Source: G942493375 sp942493375
Lineage (GTDB): Bacteria; Armatimonadota; UBA5829
NCBI GenBank assembly: GCA_942493375.1
Contig: OW818698.1
Location: 4,278,001-4,342,000, forward strand
Length of the DNA stretch: 64,000 nucleotides
Direction: 5' to 3'
Below, one piece after another: positions 44,551 to 53,461 of this stretch. How positions within the stretch are numbered: the stretch's first letter is position 1; the number at the start of each line of letters is the position of its first letter. The position numbers and the translations under genes are program-made. The notes under the pieces are model-generated. The model saw only the letters and a program-made list of their open reading frames with translations, had not been told where the DNA came from and ran no database searches.

Positions 44551-45588
44551 TTATGATCCGCTGATATCAAACTCGAATGTTCTCCCGTCTCCTCGTTTAA
44601 CTGTGAAGGCTTTCAGAGTGGTGTCTTTCGGAAGGCTGAATGCGTAGCGGAGAGAGAGTTCCTGCCCTGGTTCCAGGTCACCTGCAAAACTTGCGTCTGA
44701 AGTTGCACGGAATACATTGACGCACTTGCCTACCGGAATGCCATCAGTATCTATCAGTTTTCTATCGAAAGAATCCCAGCGGAAGAACTGCTTTGATGGG
44801 CCGGAATTCTTCAAGGTGATTTTTGCCACCATATATTTGTCGTTTTTGGCCAGTTTCATATTACCGAATGTTGTTGCATCTGAGTTTTCGAGACTGTCGA
44901 GTCTGAAATACAACTTTTCAATCGGATAATAGGTTCCCTGCACAGCTGTTATTTTTTCGAGAGCGGTGGCGCCCGTTGTGTCTGCAGGATCCGCGTAAGG
45001 AGCAGGCAGAGGCTTCACTTTGCCTTTGATGTCGTAGCGCAACACTAGATTGTCGCTGCTCTTGATCATCAACTTCGGCATCTCTCCTACAGATGGCACT
45101 AACATTACGCCATATACTTCTTTCTTCTGAGCAGGTTTGAGAGACATTCCAACAGATGTCTTATCATTTTCCGCACCTAGACCCTCAAGCCCGTCATGAT
45201 TCTGATCATTAGCATCCACAACAGTGTAACCAAAGCTGTCCCAGCGAACAAACCGTTCTGTCTTCACTGGATTGTGATAGATCATGTGAAGTATAAGAAG
45301 CTTTTCCTTAGCATTAGCGACAAAATACCTGTCTCCGACTTGAACAGGTTCGACCGTATATTCGGCGCTCTTGATGGTGATGTTGAATGGGTAGGCTTTA
45401 CCAAGTGTGTAGGTGACACCAAACTGAGCATTTTCACCAGAGAGCTGCGTTGTTCCCTTCACGTAATGAGTAACTTTTGCTGCTGGTTTCTTTGCCTTTT
45501 TAGGTTTTGCCTTGGCATCAATGCAGGTGGGGTAAATGAGAAGTGTTGTGATGGTGAGTAGCAATACACCAATGACGTATTTTTTCAT
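44551..45588 (-). CDS. secreted protein with two similar beta domains, unknown
   Basis: A 345-residue exported protein: signal peptide (about 1-25), then a lysine-rich linker (KAKPKKAKKP), then two related beta-sandwich halves. Each half contains the same landmark, RWDSFGYTVVD near 126 and RWDSFDRKLID near 274, so the protein arose by internal duplication. The fold looks like DUF4352/immunoglobulin-type surface domains. ATG 45588 with GGAGG just ahead is preferred to the upstream ATG at 45618. It has its own terminator at 44485. Function unknown; a surface-binding role is possible. Confidence 0.72.
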   Translation of the reverse strand: MKKYVIGVLLLTITTLLIYPTCIDAKAKPKKAKKPAAKVTHYVKGTTQLSGENAQFGVTYTLGKAYPFNITIKSAEYTVEPVQVGDRYFVANAKEKLLILHMIYHNPVKTERFVRWDSFGYTVVDANDQNHDGLEGLGAENDKTSVGMSLKPAQKKEVYGVMLVPSVGEMPKLMIKSSDNLVLRYDIKGKVKPLPAPYADPADTTGATALEKITAVQGTYYPIEKLYFRLDSLENSDATTFGNMKLAKNDKYMVAKITLKNSGPSKQFFRWDSFDRKLIDTDGIPVGKCVNVFRATSDASFAGDLEPGQELSLRYAFSLPKDTTLKAFTVKRGDGRTFEFDISGS

Positions 45589-45736
45589 ACTGCGCCTCCA
45601 GATACTTAGTCTGACCAATTCTAGAAATCTTTAACCAACTCTATTCAAAATGTGCAATTGAGTTTGATTTTCGCTGACAGTATACCCGAAATATATGAGA
45701 TTATACAATGCAGGGAACGATTTTCTGCCTATTCGT

Positions 45737-45773
45737 AAAAAAGAGACACGATTACGGATGAATCGTGTCTCTT
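45737..45773 (-). terminator. Rho-independent terminator for the 45800 gene
   Basis: AAGAGACACGATT (45741-45753) pairs perfectly with AATCGTGTCTCTT (45761-45773). On the minus strand the stem runs into five or six T residues, 26 bases after the stop codon. Confidence 0.88.
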
Positions 45774-45799
45774 CCAGTCGCCATTGATAAAACTAAAAC

Positions 45800-48064
45800 T
45801 CAGTTGCAAGCCAGCTTTACTGCTACACTGCGACTGGGATTTATGGTGAGAGTGAAAACGCATTTGCCGTTTGAGGTGTCCAGGTCCAGCTTTTGGCCTG
45901 ATATCATCTCCTCAGCGGATGTTGGCGTTTTAGAGCGCAGAGCTTTCAGGTCAACAGATACATTTATAGTCCTGGGTATATCTGACTGGTTGTAGAGGGT
46001 GTAATATAGTCCTTTGGCTGCATTACTGCCCCATCTTTCGCAGATGACAGCATTTGACTTGTCTGAATACGCCAAACCATCGGTGCCCATGCCTTTGCCT
46101 GGGTCTACCAATTCGTTGTTCATTGTTGCGTGACTATCAGGCTCCCAGCCAGCGTAGTTGATGGCGAGGAAGATGGGTTTATATTTCTCGAATATCGGAG
46201 CTAAAAGGTCCATATTGCCGGACATGTCCAATGCCCAGCCATTAGCTGTGCCTGGGTATATTCCGTAGAGCACATAGTGGTTGATGCGGGCTTCAATCTT
46301 ATCAAGATTCTCTTTGGTGCCCGGCAGCAGGTAAAGGGAGAGCATATAGTCCATATTAGATACAGGTTTATGGTATGCCATAGCTCGGAAGTAACCCAGA
46401 TGCCACTGTCCGACCAGCACTCTGGCTTCATCTGCTCCGGTCTCACCGGCTCCGAGGATATCTACAAATGCGGCGCAGTGAACATAAAGAGGATACCAGC
46501 CATTCACTAATACTGGCCAGTTGCGTTTAGCTCCGGCTTTCTGAAGGCTGCGAAGGTAGTCGGCATCGGTTAGAGCCATTGCCTGGCATGTTACAAAGCT
46601 GCCATCTTTCATTTGTTTATACGTCAGAGGGAAGTCGGCGTATTTCCAGTGGTCTTTACGGAAGTTCATCTGGTCCCAACCCATCATGAATCCTGCAGAG
46701 TCTACATATAGACCATCCAGATGCGCTCCAAGATTGGCAGCCTGCTTTTCGGCGTGCATATACTGGCCTTCCCAGGCGACATCGGAGCGGTTTGGGTGTG
46801 GGATTTCAGGATCTGGATTGGTTTGAACTACAACTCTGTCCCAGTCCTTGCGTTCTCCCCAGCCAAAACCTTTAACCCACAAATATACCAACCAATTGGA
46901 GTCCATGTCCCTGTATACGACACTGTTGAGCATTGCTTTGGTTACATAATCCCGGCTGATACCAGGGAAACGGTCAGATGGAGAATTGTCACCTATGCTC
47001 TCTTTTATCATACTTTCAAATTCTTTTTGGGGCATTGGAGCTTCATAAGGCGAGACGGTTTCATAGCTGGGCAGGATCTGTTTTTCGCGCCATCCCGATG
47101 GAATTGGGTGCCAGAGTCCCCAAGGTTCGGAATACTGGAAGCTCATGTATCCGGCCTTGTCATCACGAGCGATTTGTTCCGCCCAACCCAGATCGAATTC
47201 GGCTTCGTGGTAGAGTACTCCTAACCTGTCGGCATATTTTTCCGTGCCTTTGGTCAACCAGAGAGTCCACAGCCCCTGCTTTTTGACTCGGAGCTTGAAG
47301 CAGTTTGGATAGAAATTATAATATTTGCTGAGAGCTCCTCTCAAGCGTTCTTGTCCGTTGAATGCGTAGATAACTATGTCAAAATCCGCTTTACTTGGGA
47401 ATTTGTCGGTCAGTTTGGATATTCCCAGAGGAACGGACATTCGGAAATCACCATAACCTTTATCTGATCTGGTGTAGGTCTGAGAGTAGAACCTGGGATT
47501 GTCCATAGGCCAGCAGACGGCTAATCCACTGCCACCTGGAGTGGAAACGGCTGCGAGTGGAAATGTTGACTGAGCGTGATAAGCATAAGTTCCACGAGAC
47601 AGATTCCACTCGTTGACTTTTGCTGTAAAGCTTCGATACAGGTCTTCACACCAAATCCAACCCAGGTCTTTGAGCCGCAGCAAGAAATCAGCATCTATTG
47701 CTCTGTCTTTGCCTGTTAGGTCTTTGACAGTGGCTTTTCCGATTATACGGCCTTTGGTGGGTTTAAAAGTTGCAGTAACAACCAGTTGAAGTTTCAAACT
47801 GCGCCCACTGAACTGCACGCTGTCACCTGACTTTGTCACTGTGCCTTTAATATCTTCTCTGATTCCGGTGGCTTTGTCTTCAATTGAGAGTCCGGAAAAC
47901 ACACCTGGAGCCAGAAGCTCCTTACCTGAACTGGTGAGTGATTTGATGCTTCCATCAGTAGCAAACGACAGGCACAGACCTTTGTTGTCTGATACCTTTA
48001 TAGCAGCATTTGCAACGGAACTGATTAATATAAGTAGTAGTAAACAGACAAGAAAACGCTTCAA
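45800..48064 (-). CDS. large secreted glycosidase-like protein, family not recognised
   Basis: A 754-residue exported protein (signal peptide 1-21). The N-terminal 270 residues are a beta-sandwich of the galactose-mutarotase-like kind found before many barrel glycosidases. A TIM barrel follows, with acidic strand ends in LGWIWCEDLY, HLDGLYVDSAGF, and DILGAGETGADEARV. The C-terminus (about 660-754) is another beta-sheet domain. The order recalls GH31/GH36/GH101-like enzymes, without matching any closely. It carries its own strong terminator and starts near a MITE-like element. Confidence 0.7.
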   Translation of the reverse strand: MKRFLVCLLLLILISSVANAAIKVSDNKGLCLSFATDGSIKSLTSSGKELLAPGVFSGLSIEDKATGIREDIKGTVTKSGDSVQFSGRSLKLQLVVTATFKPTKGRIIGKATVKDLTGKDRAIDADFLLRLKDLGWIWCEDLYRSFTAKVNEWNLSRGTYAYHAQSTFPLAAVSTPGGSGLAVCWPMDNPRFYSQTYTRSDKGYGDFRMSVPLGISKLTDKFPSKADFDIVIYAFNGQERLRGALSKYYNFYPNCFKLRVKKQGLWTLWLTKGTEKYADRLGVLYHEAEFDLGWAEQIARDDKAGYMSFQYSEPWGLWHPIPSGWREKQILPSYETVSPYEAPMPQKEFESMIKESIGDNSPSDRFPGISRDYVTKAMLNSVVYRDMDSNWLVYLWVKGFGWGERKDWDRVVVQTNPDPEIPHPNRSDVAWEGQYMHAEKQAANLGAHLDGLYVDSAGFMMGWDQMNFRKDHWKYADFPLTYKQMKDGSFVTCQAMALTDADYLRSLQKAGAKRNWPVLVNGWYPLYVHCAAFVDILGAGETGADEARVLVGQWHLGYFRAMAYHKPVSNMDYMLSLYLLPGTKENLDKIEARINHYVLYGIYPGTANGWALDMSGNMDLLAPIFEKYKPIFLAINYAGWEPDSHATMNNELVDPGKGMGTDGLAYSDKSNAVICERWGSNAAKGLYYTLYNQSDIPRTINVSVDLKALRSKTPTSAEEMISGQKLDLDTSNGKCVFTLTINPSRSVAVKLACN

Positions 48065-48197
48065 TTGTATTCACCTCTAGCAGCCAATAACTTATGGCAT
48101 AAGTCACATCCGGAGTATATCAGCGAAATTGAAGTTTGTCAACGGAAAATTATTCGGGTTGTCTTTTTGACACTGGTATATGCGGTGCTTATAATGA

Positions 48198-48307
48198 GCT
48201 AACCCATATTATTCACCAAGCTTCGCTTTTGGCTGGCAGTAGAGACAAAAGCTGAGAGTGTAAATGCAGAGCATTTACACCGTCAGTCATGAATAATGCG
48301 GGCTAAC
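48198..48307. repeat. MITE-like palindromic element, copy 3
   Basis: Outer arms GCTAACCCATATTATTCA (48198-48215) and TGAATAATGCGGGCTAAC (48290-48307) match in 14 of 18 positions. Inside is the core shared with copy 1, and an extra hairpin GTGTAAATGC-AGA-GCATTTACAC (48258-48280) absent from the other two copies. The interval 48065-48361 contains nothing else apart from the next ribosome site. Confidence 0.7.
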
Positions 48308-48361
48308 ATAGCTGTTTCAGGTTTTCGGGATTCTATTTGTATCTGGTGGAGGTAGTGTGAA

Positions 48362-50692
48362 TTGCAACGTATTAATATTTGGCTATTGTTGCTTGTTTTA
48401 ACCGCATCCTGTGCAGTTGGTGCTCCTGCAAAGAAGAAGGAGACAGACGACTATGTATCAGTCAGAATCTCTGCAAGGGTTGTGGGCCAGTTTACCGGGA
48501 ATAGTCACGAAGCATTTGAGGACAGTTCGGTTAACAGGACTTTTAAGGATGCATACACTACTTCATATACATCAGTTACAAAATGGAAAGTTATAGATTT
48601 GGACCAACCGGATGACGTTGCAGCTCTTGAACGTGTTTCTGATAAACCTAATGTATCAGGTTCCGGTCAAGGCTCTATGACGGGTGTATCAAAGCATAAG
48701 GTATATGGTCCTATGGTAAAAGGAAAAAGAAAGGAATCCTGGCAGACTGAGACTATTACTTCCAATTGGACATATAAGTTTCCTCAGGACAGTAAGCCAT
48801 TTCCGGCACAAGTAAGACTCCATAAGCGCGCTAAGACTTTCCGTATTGAGCTGAACGCAGTCGGTCCTGAAATGCCTGATGTTGTGGGAAATACGGTAAT
48901 GACGTTCAAGGGTCCTGAGATAAATGAAACCAGAACTATGGACAGTCCAATGTCGGCTACTATTGGTTCGGCGATGGCTACTATGAGCCAGACAGCTGCA
49001 ATTCCACTTGATAAATCCGAGAAGCGCTTAACAGGCAAGTTCGATCCGGAGAAACCGTTTGCAGTATCCGGGACGGCGGTGTTTAACGCTTCTGAAGTTC
49101 CATCATTCAAGATGATAATGGATGGTCTTGCCCAGTCACTGGGACAGGGAGGTTCGATCAATGGTGACGGTAAGCTGTATGTATCCTACACCCTGGCCTG
49201 GAACTGTGAACCTACGGAGATAGATGCCATAATTGTCCCAAAGGGCTATGAATCCTGGTTACCAAAGGCTTCCACTTCAGGAAGTGACCCAGGGAACAAT
49301 ATAGATTTTGAAGTGAAGATTATAGACAAGAAAACCGGGAAAGAGCCAGAGGACAAAACCGCGTATTTCCAGTGTGATCTCTCCGATGTCACCAAAGAAC
49401 CCGGATCCTGTATGAACAGCACTTCGAAGGCAACTGAACCGGACTTGAAATTCCTGAAGAATGATAACCCGGAAATGGAAACCATACCATCAGATGGACA
49501 AACAGCGACCAGCAAAAAAGAATTGAAATCCTGCAATGTGAGCGTTAGTTGCTATGATGGCGCAGCATATGGACGGTTGAAGGTTGAGGCACATCTGGAT
49601 GATGGACGGGTTGTATTGGCACATGTAGAAGGTAAATCAGGAGGTATGGATGTCACTGTTCCTTATGATGATAACAATAACAAGGTTGCCGATGCATGGG
49701 AAGATTCCAAGGGTGTTAAGGGTAAATCGCCATCTGTGGATGATGATGAGCAACCCCTGGGTGACCACAATAATGGTGACGGGTTGACGATATGGGAAGA
49801 GTATCGCGGATTTATGGAGGACGGCAAATATGTCCGGACTGACCCTAAGAAGAAAGACTTCTTCATCTGCGATACTATCGGAGGTAAGTGTAAGAGAGCT
49901 ATAAACAGGTTTGCAGCCCTTACCAAACTTGATGTTCACGATAAACTGACAGTTGAAGAGTTGAGTGACTCCCGCATTATCAACCGGAACCACAGTGGGG
50001 ATGCTCCGCATGTTGTTGATCAACATGGGATTATTATTGAAACTTGGGGGACCAAGGGTACATGCATGGCTGCTGGTGGTCCGGGAACACCCAAGTCCAT
50101 AACACGGGTTCTTATCGACAGTACATTGAGCGAAACCGTGACTAAGAAACTAGGCGGTGGAAAAACCAAAACATATGAATATTATGAGCCAACTGTAGCA
50201 CATGAGATACTGCATTGTTGTAATGTCTGGCACCATGGTCAGGTTGATGAGGAATATTGCTGGCAAGCGGAGACAGTCGGTGGATCCACCAATATTTATG
50301 AATATGCTTCCGAAGCCGATTGCGGACACCCGGAGCGCGGTACAAAAATCAAGGCATTTCTGGAAACTCCCGTGAATCGCATATATGTTGCCACTGACCC
50401 GTATTGGTCTACGCCAACATCGGTGTGGTTAGGCAAAGACCAGGGGCAGCACAGCGGAAATGAAGACTGTGTTATGCGATACGATTGCTCTACGGCTTAT
50501 ACGAAGGATGCCTCCGGCAGGTATTGCTTGCTGATGGATTTTGGGGAACCTGTAGGCCAAGGGCTTTGTACGAGTCCAACCGGCAGCGGTGTAAATGCTT
50601 CAGGTAGAGTGCCGGCTTCCCGTTATGGTGATGCTGCTGCAGACAAAGGTGACTGTGTCGACAAGTTCTGTGTCAATGACCTGTACCATTAG
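48362..50692 (+). CDS. putative secreted metzincin-like metalloprotease with calcium repeats
   Basis: A 776-residue exported protein (signal peptide about 1-20). The zinc motif H614-E-I-L-H618-C-C-N-V-W-H624 has the metzincin spacing HExxHxxxxxH but with Asn where Gly is usual, and a CVMRYD segment with M705 could be the Met-turn. Two thrombospondin-3/EF-like calcium motifs lie before it: D436-DNNNKVAD and D468-HNNGDG followed by WEEY and TDP. The N-terminal 400 residues are unassigned. Start TTG 48362 follows GGAGG (48348-48352). Heads a four-gene run. The protease call is inference from motif geometry; family unknown. Confidence 0.65.
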   Translation: MQRINIWLLLLVLTASCAVGAPAKKKETDDYVSVRISARVVGQFTGNSHEAFEDSSVNRTFKDAYTTSYTSVTKWKVIDLDQPDDVAALERVSDKPNVSGSGQGSMTGVSKHKVYGPMVKGKRKESWQTETITSNWTYKFPQDSKPFPAQVRLHKRAKTFRIELNAVGPEMPDVVGNTVMTFKGPEINETRTMDSPMSATIGSAMATMSQTAAIPLDKSEKRLTGKFDPEKPFAVSGTAVFNASEVPSFKMIMDGLAQSLGQGGSINGDGKLYVSYTLAWNCEPTEIDAIIVPKGYESWLPKASTSGSDPGNNIDFEVKIIDKKTGKEPEDKTAYFQCDLSDVTKEPGSCMNSTSKATEPDLKFLKNDNPEMETIPSDGQTATSKKELKSCNVSVSCYDGAAYGRLKVEAHLDDGRVVLAHVEGKSGGMDVTVPYDDNNNKVADAWEDSKGVKGKSPSVDDDEQPLGDHNNGDGLTIWEEYRGFMEDGKYVRTDPKKKDFFICDTIGGKCKRAINRFAALTKLDVHDKLTVEELSDSRIINRNHSGDAPHVVDQHGIIIETWGTKGTCMAAGGPGTPKSITRVLIDSTLSETVTKKLGGGKTKTYEYYEPTVAHEILHCCNVWHHGQVDEEYCWQAETVGGSTNIYEYASEADCGHPERGTKIKAFLETPVNRIYVATDPYWSTPTSVWLGKDQGQHSGNEDCVMRYDCSTAYTKDASGRYCLLMDFGEPVGQGLCTSPTGSGVNASGRVPASRYGDAAADKGDCVDKFCVNDLYH

Positions 50693-50705
50693 GAGTAATA
50701 TTAAG

Positions 50706-51683
50706 ATGCGAAATAGGAATTGGATAAGGTATATGATATTAGCTTTGATATGCGCAGTTGTAATGTCGGCTCCATGTGTCATTGCTCAGGCAGTAGTAAA
50801 GAAAGTTGTGCCGAAAAAGACGGCTCCGAAGATTATAAAACAGAAGGTTATACTTCCGAAGCCCAAAGTCACTCCTACAGAGATCAAACCTATAGACGTC
50901 AAAACTGTGGACGTACCCGGGCAGCTTGTGTTGTCATCAGCTGCAGAATCCGGAGCACGGTTATATAATTCCTGGCCTCTTATTGTGAGTGTTGATCTTT
51001 GGAGAAAAGCTGCTACTCCGGATGATAAAGGAAACTTACCGACGTTTGAACCGATTACCATTAAAGCCAAAGAAGGATCGTGGAGAGAGGCTCTGGTAGT
51101 TGAGTTCAAGAATTCCTCCGGTACGGTTGTAAAGCTGCCCCTGCATCCTGTGAAGCAGGCGGATGCAAGCCTGACTCTTGGAGTGGATGATTCTGCAAGT
51201 GCTCAGTGGTGGTTGGAACCGGCTGAGACTCAGGATTTGCCTGCTGGTGCATATACAATCACTATTACATTTGATTCTAAACTCGTGGATGGTCTTCCTG
51301 AAAAAGTAGGGATCGATGCTTTTCAACTCAGCATAATGAAAGAGCCATCTCCGCTTGATCAGGATACTGAGTCTGAAAAGCAGTTGCAGTTAGCGATGTT
51401 GTCTTCTCTCAAGGGTGATTCTAAAGCAGCGAACGATATAGTGGATAAGCTGCTGGGAACGGATACTGAGAACATAGGGGGACATCGGTTGAAGTCCAGG
51501 CTGTTATTAGTCGAAGGAAAACCCCGAGAAGCTGTCCGTTCTATGGATCTGGCGTTGAAGTCCTATTTTAAGAAGTATCCGGATGCGTGCCCACCAGCTG
51601 GGCTGTTTCAGGAACGTGCAGATATATTGAAAGACATGAAGCTGGAGACAGCCGAAGATACCGGAGAGACTCCGGCAGAATAA
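50706..51683 (+). CDS. secreted partner protein of the metzincin gene, unknown
   Basis: A 325-residue exported protein (signal peptide about 1-30) with a long basic/proline-rich stretch (VVKKVVPKKTAPKIIKQ) followed by a beta-rich domain (about 80-220). A helical C-terminus is of TPR type (EKQLQLAMLSSLKGDSKAAND and KSRLLLVEGKPREAV). No family recognised. The start ATG 50706 has AGGAG at 50691-50695, overlapping the upstream stop codon. The 13-base gap argues for co-translation with the metzincin-like protein, which it might fold, bind or inhibit. Confidence 0.72.
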   Translation: MRNRNWIRYMILALICAVVMSAPCVIAQAVVKKVVPKKTAPKIIKQKVILPKPKVTPTEIKPIDVKTVDVPGQLVLSSAAESGARLYNSWPLIVSVDLWRKAATPDDKGNLPTFEPITIKAKEGSWREALVVEFKNSSGTVVKLPLHPVKQADASLTLGVDDSASAQWWLEPAETQDLPAGAYTITITFDSKLVDGLPEKVGIDAFQLSIMKEPSPLDQDTESEKQLQLAMLSSLKGDSKAANDIVDKLLGTDTENIGGHRLKSRLLLVEGKPREAVRSMDLALKSYFKKYPDACPPAGLFQERADILKDMKLETAEDTGETPAE

Positions 51684-51720
51684 GTACTCACCGATTCTGA
51701 CCTGAAAGGTATTTAGTTTA

Positions 51721-53442
51721 ATGAGATTTCGGAACTGGATCATTGCATTAATTGCTGCGTCAGCTGTGCTGTGCAGTGTGGGATTTGCAGCAGAGAGTTC
51801 GAAAGTAAATGTACTAGAATTCGGTGCTAAAGCTGATGGTTTGACTGACGATACAGCGGCGTTTAACGCGGCCTTTGATACAGTGAAAGCACGGGGTGGC
51901 ATTGTCTGGGTACCAGCTGGAAGGTATATGATAAAGACTCACCTGGATGTTCCTGAAAACGTGACGCTTGAAGGTATTTCTAGTTATCCAGCTACTGGTG
52001 TAGAGAGAGATGGCAAGGGAAGTCTGCTTTTGGCTATTGAAGGTGCAGGCTCGGAGGATGGTCCAGGATTTATCAATCTCAAGACCAACTCAAGCATTAA
52101 GGGGATGTCTGTTTATTATCCGGAGCAGAAACCGGAGAATCTGCAACCCTATCCATGGTGCATCAGTGGCTCGGGAGATAACATAGCGATACTGGATTGT
52201 ATGCTGGTGAACCCCTATAACGGAATCGATCTTGGTAGAAATGCATGCGGACGTCACCTGGTGAGGAATGTATATGGGAATCCACTCAGGCGGGGGCTGT
52301 TTGTAGATAAATGCTACGATGTTGGCAGGATCGAAAACGTCCACTTTTGGCCATTTTGGAATACGGGTGGATGGACTGCTGAACAGGGGAAGAAGATCGG
52401 GGACGTCATGACAGGTGAAGGGGAAGCGTTTATATTTGCCAGGACTGACTGGGAGTATGTAACCAACACCTTCAGCTGGGGTTATAAAGTAGGTTATCAC
52501 TTTACTACATCAGAAGCCGGGGGGATGAATGGGAACCTGCTGGGTATAGGTGCGGATGCAACTGAGATTGCGATTTTGATAGATAATTGTAATGCAATTG
52601 GACTGATGATAACCAATGGGGAGTTTGTCAGCTTTGCAGGTAAGAAACCTACTGAGGTGATAATCAAAGAAACGAACAGTGGTAATGTGCAGTTTCAGAA
52701 CTGCGCGTTCTGGGGGCCTGCCTACCAGGTGGCGAATATTGCGGGGATTGGGACGGTATCGTTCAGCAATTGTAACTTTGTCGAGTGGGATTCTCAGCGT
52801 CAGAAAACAGCAGCGATTGATCTACTCGGTGGGAATCTGCTGGTCAACGGTTGTAATTTCCAGAGTTTATCTTCTCCTCACATACGGCTCAGCGACAAAG
52901 CGCAGGCAGCTTCGATTGTTGGTAACAGGATGGCAGGGCCCCTGCAGATATTGAATCCTGCTAAAGCTGATTTACAGGTAGGAATGAATATTTGTGCGAA
53001 GCCGACCCCGCGTCCTCAGGAAGAGAAATCTGCGATTGTCGTGGATGATGAGGATGGGCAGGATAGTGTTATTTTTACTGGGGACTGGCAGCCGGCAAGT
53101 GGTAAGGGATACTATTACAAGGGGACTCGCTGGGCATTGAAGGGCAAAGGAGATGCTAAAGCTGCTTTTATACCTGATGTTCCTAAAGCCGGACGCTACA
53201 CGGTGTATGCATGGTTTGGCCCGGATTTCTTTACTGACCATGCGCGAAAAGCTCCGGTTATTGTGAAGTCTCTAGACGGAGCAGTTACCAGGTATGTCGA
53301 CCTTCGAGCAGCAAAAGGCCAATGGGTGAAAATTGGTACATACCGCTTCGGAGTTGGAAGAAAAGGTTCTATCACGATCAGCAATGATGCGGATGCAAAT
53401 GTGCTTGCGGATGCAGTAAAACTAGTGCCAGGTAAGAATTGA
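51721..53442 (+). CDS. secreted beta-helix protein with golvesin-like C-terminal domain
   Basis: A 573-residue exported protein. Residues after the signal peptide (about 1-24) begin VNVLEFGAKADGLTDDTAAF, the pectate-lyase-3 entry. The helix runs to about 430 and parallels the protein at 13329 rung by rung (FARTDWEYVTNTF, VQFQNCAFWGPA, ISFSNCNF). Residues 439-573 form an extra module of the golvesin C-terminal type (VVDDEDGQ, then AGRYTVYAWF and VLADAVKLV), probably for carbohydrate or surface binding. It is 37 bases after the preceding gene and 19 before GH36. Polysaccharide cleavage is likely. Confidence 0.82.
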   Translation: MRFRNWIIALIAASAVLCSVGFAAESSKVNVLEFGAKADGLTDDTAAFNAAFDTVKARGGIVWVPAGRYMIKTHLDVPENVTLEGISSYPATGVERDGKGSLLLAIEGAGSEDGPGFINLKTNSSIKGMSVYYPEQKPENLQPYPWCISGSGDNIAILDCMLVNPYNGIDLGRNACGRHLVRNVYGNPLRRGLFVDKCYDVGRIENVHFWPFWNTGGWTAEQGKKIGDVMTGEGEAFIFARTDWEYVTNTFSWGYKVGYHFTTSEAGGMNGNLLGIGADATEIAILIDNCNAIGLMITNGEFVSFAGKKPTEVIIKETNSGNVQFQNCAFWGPAYQVANIAGIGTVSFSNCNFVEWDSQRQKTAAIDLLGGNLLVNGCNFQSLSSPHIRLSDKAQAASIVGNRMAGPLQILNPAKADLQVGMNICAKPTPRPQEEKSAIVVDDEDGQDSVIFTGDWQPASGKGYYYKGTRWALKGKGDAKAAFIPDVPKAGRYTVYAWFGPDFFTDHARKAPVIVKSLDGAVTRYVDLRAAKGQWVKIGTYRFGVGRKGSITISNDADANVLADAVKLVPGKN

Positions 53443-53461
53443 AACAGAGGTGAAAGACAAG

